Part shown: positions 34,852 to 38,424 of the stretch, piece after piece | Layout of the letters: every line of letters begins with the position of its first letter | How positions within the stretch are numbered: position 1 is the first letter of the stretch | NCBI RefSeq assembly: GCF_020439865.1 | Contig: NZ_JAGRPF010000190.1 | Location: forward strand, 1-38,424 | Direction of reading: 5' to 3' | Source: Prosthecobacter sp. | Lineage (GTDB): Bacteria; Verrucomicrobiota; Verrucomicrobiia; Verrucomicrobiales; Verrucomicrobiaceae | Length of the DNA: 38,424 nucleotides | Position numbers and translations under genes: made by a program | Notes under the pieces: generated by a model | Told to the model about the DNA's origin: nothing | Database searches by the model: none | Seen by the model: the letters and a program-made list of their open reading frames with translations, nothing else

Positions 34852-35550
34852 ATGAGCATTCCCGAAGAGCATCTGGCTTCACGTCGCAGCCTGAAGTCCC
34901 GCGACACGCAATGGGCACGCGCCTTGGCAGGGAGGCTGGCACGTTCCGGCACAAGTCCAAACCTGATCTCGATGCTCAGTGTGCTCTTTGCAGGAGGTGC
35001 GATGGCTTGCTTCCTGGTGGCGGGCGATCAAACGAGCAACGTGGGAATTGTCGGAGCCTGGCTTGGAGCGATCGTCTGCATTCAATTGCGATTGCTGTGC
35101 AATTTGATGGACGGAATGGTGGCAGTTGAGGGTGGCAAGGGATCGCCGAAGGGAGCCATTTTCAATGATGCTCCGGACCGGGTGGCTGACGTGCTTATTT
35201 TGGTGGGAGCCGGTTACAGCGGCGCTGGAGATCCTGGCGTCGTGAAACTTTTTCACGTGATTCCCCTTGGATGGTGCTGCGCCGTCACAGCCGTTTGGAC
35301 GGCCTACATCCGCGTTTTGGGCGCCTCATTGACGGGCAAACATGACTTCAGCGGCCCAATGGCGAAACAGCATCGCATGGCGGTTTTGTGCATTGGAGCA
35401 CTCGTCGAAGCGGCACAACATCTGATGAACAGTGATCGAGTGGGCATTCTGAGTGCGCTGACTTGTATCTTTATCGGCGGGCTCTGGACCTGCTCAAAAA
35501 GACTCTCCACACTCGCCAGCATCATGCGAAACGCATCCGAGCTGAAGTAA
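34852..35550 (+). CDS. CDP-alcohol phosphatidyltransferase-like membrane protein, altered motif
   Basis: 232 residues with about six membrane segments. Family members transfer a phosphoalcohol from a CDP-linked donor. The core motif D-x2-D-G-x2-A-R-x8-G-x3-D-x3-D appears here as NLMDGMVAVEGG...KGAIFNDAPD. The first and third Asp are Asn, the Arg is Val, and the second and fourth Asp remain. I recall this N-x2-D-G-M-V-A form from a distinct subfamily, so it is probably not a random mutation. Whether it is catalytically active is open. The start ATG at 34852 lies 18 bp after the lipoprotein gene. Confidence 0.78.
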   Translation: MSIPEEHLASRRSLKSRDTQWARALAGRLARSGTSPNLISMLSVLFAGGAMACFLVAGDQTSNVGIVGAWLGAIVCIQLRLLCNLMDGMVAVEGGKGSPKGAIFNDAPDRVADVLILVGAGYSGAGDPGVVKLFHVIPLGWCCAVTAVWTAYIRVLGASLTGKHDFSGPMAKQHRMAVLCIGALVEAAQHLMNSDRVGILSALTCIFIGGLWTCSKRLSTLASIMRNASELK

Positions 35551-35630
35551 CCGGTCAGAGTATAGGAACGGGAATAATTCGAAACGCCCCGCGTCCAACC
35601 AATGACAAGACTTCGCCCACCCGAAAGACC

Positions 35631-36071
35631 ATGAAAAAAATACTCACTACGTTGATCGCCCTTTTCGCGCTCTCCATTCAGGCATCGGAATTCCCCCAAG
35701 GAAGCCCGACTTTCTTCACTTCGGCTCCTGCTGTGATGCAAGCCGCCAAAAACAATGGCAAGCCTGTCATACTCATCTTTTCCGCATCTTGGTGTGGGCC
35801 ATGTCAGGCCATGAAAAACGAAGTCTACCCGAGTTCCGAGGTCAGGCCGCTCCAGGACAAATTTAACTGGGCATATCTTGACATCGATAACGAAGCCAAC
35901 AGCCAGCTCGCCGACGGTTTCCGTGTCGGATCGATTCCATACATTGTCTTCGTGAATGCTGAGGGCACTACCGTTCTAAACGTTCAGCAGGGCGGCTCTC
36001 CGCCAAAAGAGTTTGCCAAAGAATTAACGCGGGTCCTACAGCGGGCGGAAAGGGCCAAAACCGCAGGATAA
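35631..36071 (+). CDS. Secreted thioredoxin-fold protein
   Basis: 146 residues. A signal peptide (MKKILTTLIALFALSIQAS) is followed by a thioredoxin domain with the redox motif WCGPC (54-58) in IFSASWCGPCQAMK and the cis-Pro loop GSIPYIVFVN. It should act in the periplasm as a disulfide reductase or isomerase-like protein. The ATG at 35631 is clear from the signal peptide. A strong terminator follows at 36105-36142. Confidence 0.88.
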   Translation: MKKILTTLIALFALSIQASEFPQGSPTFFTSAPAVMQAAKNNGKPVILIFSASWCGPCQAMKNEVYPSSEVRPLQDKFNWAYLDIDNEANSQLADGFRVGSIPYIVFVNAEGTTVLNVQQGGSPPKEFAKELTRVLQRAERAKTAG

Positions 36072-36104
36072 CTGCAAGGCCATCTCCACTAGTTCTCCCT
36101 TGAG

Positions 36105-36142
36105 AAAGCTCTGGCTCCCCAGGAAGCCAGAGCTTTTATTCT
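36105..36142 (+). terminator. Intrinsic terminator after the thioredoxin gene
   Basis: A 12-bp perfect stem, AAAGCTCTGGCT (36105-36116) with AGCCAGAGCTTT (36125-36136), has an 8-nt loop and is followed by tattcttt. The interval to the next gene (36143-36257) is AT-rich. It holds two GTTAATAA copies (36230-36237, 36248-36255) that may belong to a promoter. Confidence 0.88.
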
Positions 36143-36257
36143 TTCTCAACAGCCCAACACCCCGCTGCGTTAAAATCAAAGATTGATTTCAAAGCAGATT
36201 TACCCCAAAATGAGAGATCTAAAAGGAAAGTTAATAATCAGCATATTGTTAATAACG

Positions 36258-36746
36258 ATGCGTCGCCAAATCCTCCTTCTTTTCTGCCTGTCCGCTTGTT
36301 TTCTGGCATCATGTTCATCCTCAAGTATTTTTGGACTGAACAAAAATGCAACGCGCATCACCTCTGTTCGCACCACTGCTTACACGCATGGCGAGTCCGA
36401 TCACATTGTGTACGGCGCCAAGACCGCGGTGGGAACGCAGTTGAAGTATGGAAATGTCCGCAGTGCGGCGGCAGACTGGTCGGTCTATCCTGTTGGAACC
36501 ATTTTTCAGATCGAGGGACTGCCTTACGTCTATCAAGTCGATGACTACGGCTCGGCTCTGGTTGGAACCAACACGATCGACCTCTACAAACCTGACAAGG
36601 CCACCATGAAGGCATGGGGTGTGCGCAATGTGAATATTCGCGTGCTCAAATGGGGATCTTTTTCCAAAAGCCTTTCCATCATGAAACCTCGCACGGCCTA
36701 CCCACACATTCGCAAAATGGTGGCTAGGATCGAGAGCAGCTCCTAG
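36258..36746 (+). CDS. 3D-domain lipoprotein
   Basis: 162 residues. A lipoprotein signal with LASC (Cys19) is followed by a 3D domain. The three Asp positions are recognisable in SAAADWSVYPVGTIFQI (D73), YQVDDYGSALVG (D95/D96) and TIDLYKPD (D108). The 3D domain is a double-psi barrel found in lytic transglycosylases of the MltA type and in wall-associated proteins, but MltA's other domain is absent. It probably acts on or near peptidoglycan; this is inference. The ATG at 36258 is chosen over a TTG at 36183 because the lipoprotein signal starts here. Confidence 0.8.
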   Translation: MRRQILLLFCLSACFLASCSSSSIFGLNKNATRITSVRTTAYTHGESDHIVYGAKTAVGTQLKYGNVRSAAADWSVYPVGTIFQIEGLPYVYQVDDYGSALVGTNTIDLYKPDKATMKAWGVRNVNIRVLKWGSFSKSLSIMKPRTAYPHIRKMVARIESSS

Positions 36747-36764
36747 CATCCGCTTTTTTGCTTT

Positions 36765-37418
36765 GTGACCAAGCAGGAGCGAGCCAACTATATCAGGAGC
36801 AGACTTGCCGAGTTATACCCGGAACCTCAGGTTCCGCTGGATCACAGTGATGCCTACACTCTGCTTATCGCCGTTTTACTCTCTGCACAATGCACCGACA
36901 TCCGGGTCAACCAAGTCACTCCCGCATTGTTTCAATTGGGACGAACCCCTGGAGAGCTTGCTTCTATACCCATCGAAAAAATCGAGTCCATTATACGACC
37001 TTGTGGCTTGGCTCCACAGAAAGCAAAAGCGATCAAGAACTTATCAAAGATCCTGATCGCTGAACATCAAGGCCGGGTTCCAGCCTCACTGGAAGCATTG
37101 GAACAGCTACCGGGTGTGGGTCACAAAACCGCTCAAGTAGTGATGGCTCAAGCATTTAGGGTCCCATCCTTTCCGGTGGATACACATATTCACCGCCTGG
37201 CTCAGCGATGGGGACTCACCAACGGCAGGTCAGTTCTGCAGACGGAACGGGATCTGAAGAACCTGTTCCCCGTCGATAGCTGGAACCGGCTTCACCTGCA
37301 GATCATCTATTATGGCCGGGAACACTGCACGGCTCGCGGCTGCCATGGTTTAACCTGCGAGATCTGTCACACCTGCCATCCACAACGCCGGAAGCCAAAG
37401 CCCACCAAAAAGGCGTAA
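36765..37418 (+). CDS. nth: Endonuclease III (HhH-GPD DNA glycosylase)
   Basis: 217 residues, GTG start at 36765. It removes oxidised pyrimidines and cuts abasic sites. LLSAQCTDIRVNQV, the HhH-GPD motif LPGVGHKTAQVV with catalytic Lys121, and FPVDTHIHRL with catalytic Asp139 are all present. The C-terminal cluster cysteines are C188, C193, C198, C201 and C204, not the classical C-x6-C-x2-C-x5-C of E. coli Nth. A [4Fe-4S] cluster is still likely. It follows the 3D-domain gene after 18 bp. Confidence 0.92.
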   Translation: MTKQERANYIRSRLAELYPEPQVPLDHSDAYTLLIAVLLSAQCTDIRVNQVTPALFQLGRTPGELASIPIEKIESIIRPCGLAPQKAKAIKNLSKILIAEHQGRVPASLEALEQLPGVGHKTAQVVMAQAFRVPSFPVDTHIHRLAQRWGLTNGRSVLQTERDLKNLFPVDSWNRLHLQIIYYGREHCTARGCHGLTCEICHTCHPQRRKPKPTKKA

Positions 37419-37441
37419 AGCCCGCCCGACTGCGTAAAAAA

Positions 37442-38320
37442 TCACCAACGCAGACGAAGACTCGTCCGGAACGCCCGCGTTGTATCACCGAAATCAGCCC
37501 CTACACCTATGTCAAACATTGGCAGCAGGCGGAAGTAAGTGGAGAGGTCGAGCATCTTGCTGTCATACTTGTCCGCACTGCTGACAGTCACACCAGCCTG
37601 CACTTCAAGCCAGTCCATCGGAGTAAAACGCAGAGCTGGACGCACATAGATCGAACCATCACTAAAGCTCAACGAAGAATCGACAGCACGCAGACTGGCG
37701 TACACCAAACCGGCTTCAGCAACAAAAGTCAGTCGATCGTTGATCAGAGCCGTGTGGAACCCAGCGCCAGCCTGAATACTTGCAAAGTCGTAATTGGCGT
37801 TTCTCGCCCCGCCCACGGTCCCTGATCCGCCAGGACCGCTTCCCCATGATGCCCCAAATTTCAAATACAGCGGGTTGAACAAGGCAATGGTGAGTGCTCC
37901 TCCGATTGTGTGAGCGCCGTCCAGGTCCTTTTGTTTCGGATCCACATAGCGATAGAAAACCTCCAAATTGTCGAAATTGACCATGTTCGGCCCCTGCCTG
38001 GCACCATAGCCAGCAGCACCGGGAGGGGGGGCTGTGTAACCGCCAGCACCTTGAGGAGCGTAAGAAGACATTTGGCCTGGCGCTGGTGCTGATGCATACG
38101 GATCAGCGTAAGGCGGCGGTGCCGTCACCCCAGGAGTGACCGAAGGTGGCGGCAGTGAGTTAGGATAGGCAGGAACGCTCGGCGGTGGCGCACCATAGGA
38201 GCCATAGCCTGGCGGCGGAACCCCCATGACCCCGTAGCCCGGAGGCGGAGCCCCCTGACTCATGGCATCTTGGCAGAAGGCAAAGGTGACGCTCATGGCG
38301 CAAAGCAGGAATCTTTTCAT
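37442..38320 (-). CDS. Outer-membrane beta-barrel protein with Pro-rich N-terminus
   Basis: 292 residues. A signal peptide (MKRFLLCAMSVTFAFCQDAM) is followed by about 95 residues of Pro/Gly/Tyr/Ala repeats (APPPGYG, VPPPGYG, GAPPPSVP). A barrel domain of about 180 residues follows from FDNLEVFYRYVDPK to the end, with alternating strands and the C-terminal SLRLRW, whose final Trp is typical for outer-membrane insertion. The family is not recognised more closely. The Pro-rich part may span or contact peptidoglycan. The ATG at 38320 is chosen over an in-frame start at 38335. The leader carries a nested palindrome (38336-38379). Confidence 0.78.
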   Translation of the reverse strand: MKRFLLCAMSVTFAFCQDAMSQGAPPPGYGVMGVPPPGYGSYGAPPPSVPAYPNSLPPPSVTPGVTAPPPYADPYASAPAPGQMSSYAPQGAGGYTAPPPGAAGYGARQGPNMVNFDNLEVFYRYVDPKQKDLDGAHTIGGALTIALFNPLYLKFGASWGSGPGGSGTVGGARNANYDFASIQAGAGFHTALINDRLTFVAEAGLVYASLRAVDSSLSFSDGSIYVRPALRFTPMDWLEVQAGVTVSSADKYDSKMLDLSTYFRLLPMFDIGVGADFGDTTRAFRTSLRLRW

Positions 38321-38335
38321 GGCAAACATGGGCAA

Positions 38336-38379
38336 CTATTGATTATTTAGATAACTTAAATAATCTCTCAAATCAATAG
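38336..38379 (-). promoter_or_regulatory. Nested AT-rich palindromes over a candidate promoter
   Basis: The outer repeat is CTATTGATT (38336-38344) with AATCAATAG (38371-38379). The inner repeat is ATTATTTA (38342-38349) with TAAATAAT (38357-38364). On the minus strand TTGATT (38376-38371), a 17-bp spacer and TATCTA (38353-38348) could be a weak promoter inside the repeat. It is far more AT-rich than the window average and lies 16 bp upstream of the beta-barrel gene. Confidence 0.45.
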
Positions 38380-38424
38380 ATTCAGCAAATCTTTTTTGCG
38401 GCTTTGGGATTTTTAGTCCTGCTA

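Overview
The window looks like a chromosomal segment of a Gram-negative bacterium of the phylum Verrucomicrobiota, probably close to Verrucomicrobiaceae (Prosthecobacter-like). This is an inference from gene content, not from a marker gene. The clues are a GC-rich genome, an autotransporter with T5SS/PEP-CTERM-type repeats, a secreted sulfatase, a Gld-like ABC cluster with a DUF4340 partner, many lipoproteins and outer-membrane proteins, and start codons that mostly lack a Shine-Dalgarno sequence. There are no phage, IS, CRISPR or plasmid genes. The DNA reads as core plus household accessory genes.

Layout. 1-86 is untrustworthy: bases 29-86 are a lightly corrupted Illumina adapter sitting inside an autotransporter gene that runs to 2994. 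3185-3820 is a conserved Cys-containing membrane protein. 3848-9603 (minus strand) is the translation/RNA operon nusA-infB-rbfA-nrnA-truB, with a candidate promoter and a terminator-like hairpin in the nusA leader. 9847-12361 holds a secreted metallophosphoesterase and a secreted sulfatase. 12451-13779 is an ammonium transporter closed by a strong terminator. 13924-19012 is a four-gene operon: ABC ATPase, ABC-2 permease, GldG-like protein and DUF4340 protein.

19048-19903 (minus) carries trmD and tRNA-Ser(GCU). 20024-22753 (plus) carries sucC, a pentapeptide-repeat protein and a Tat-exported amidohydrolase. 22754-24434 (minus) is an Lrp-type regulator followed by a class I/II aminotransferase. 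24515-26319 is a CCA-adding-type nucleotidyltransferase and a small membrane protein. 26345-27382 (minus) is a lipoprotein zinc peptidase, divergent from uxaC at 27422-28828. 28880-30084 holds a 68-residue membrane protein and a PAS/HisKA protein that has no ATPase domain. 30079-31743 (minus) is an AspT-family transporter, divergent from a truncated globin, a DUF2490 protein and an MFS transporter (31897-34319).

34369-37418 (plus) holds a Gly/Tyr-rich lipoprotein, a CDP-alcohol phosphatidyltransferase-like protein with an altered motif, a secreted thioredoxin, a 3D-domain lipoprotein and endonuclease III. 37442-38320 (minus) is a proline-rich outer-membrane beta-barrel protein.

No obvious new multi-gene defence or mobile system is visible. 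The points most worth following are the nusA leader hairpin, the Gld-like ABC/DUF4340 operon, the kinase without an ATPase domain, the repeat-rich aspT-globin intergenic region, the near-identical promoter element shared by amt and the ABC operon, and the adapter contamination, which is an assembly error rather than biology.
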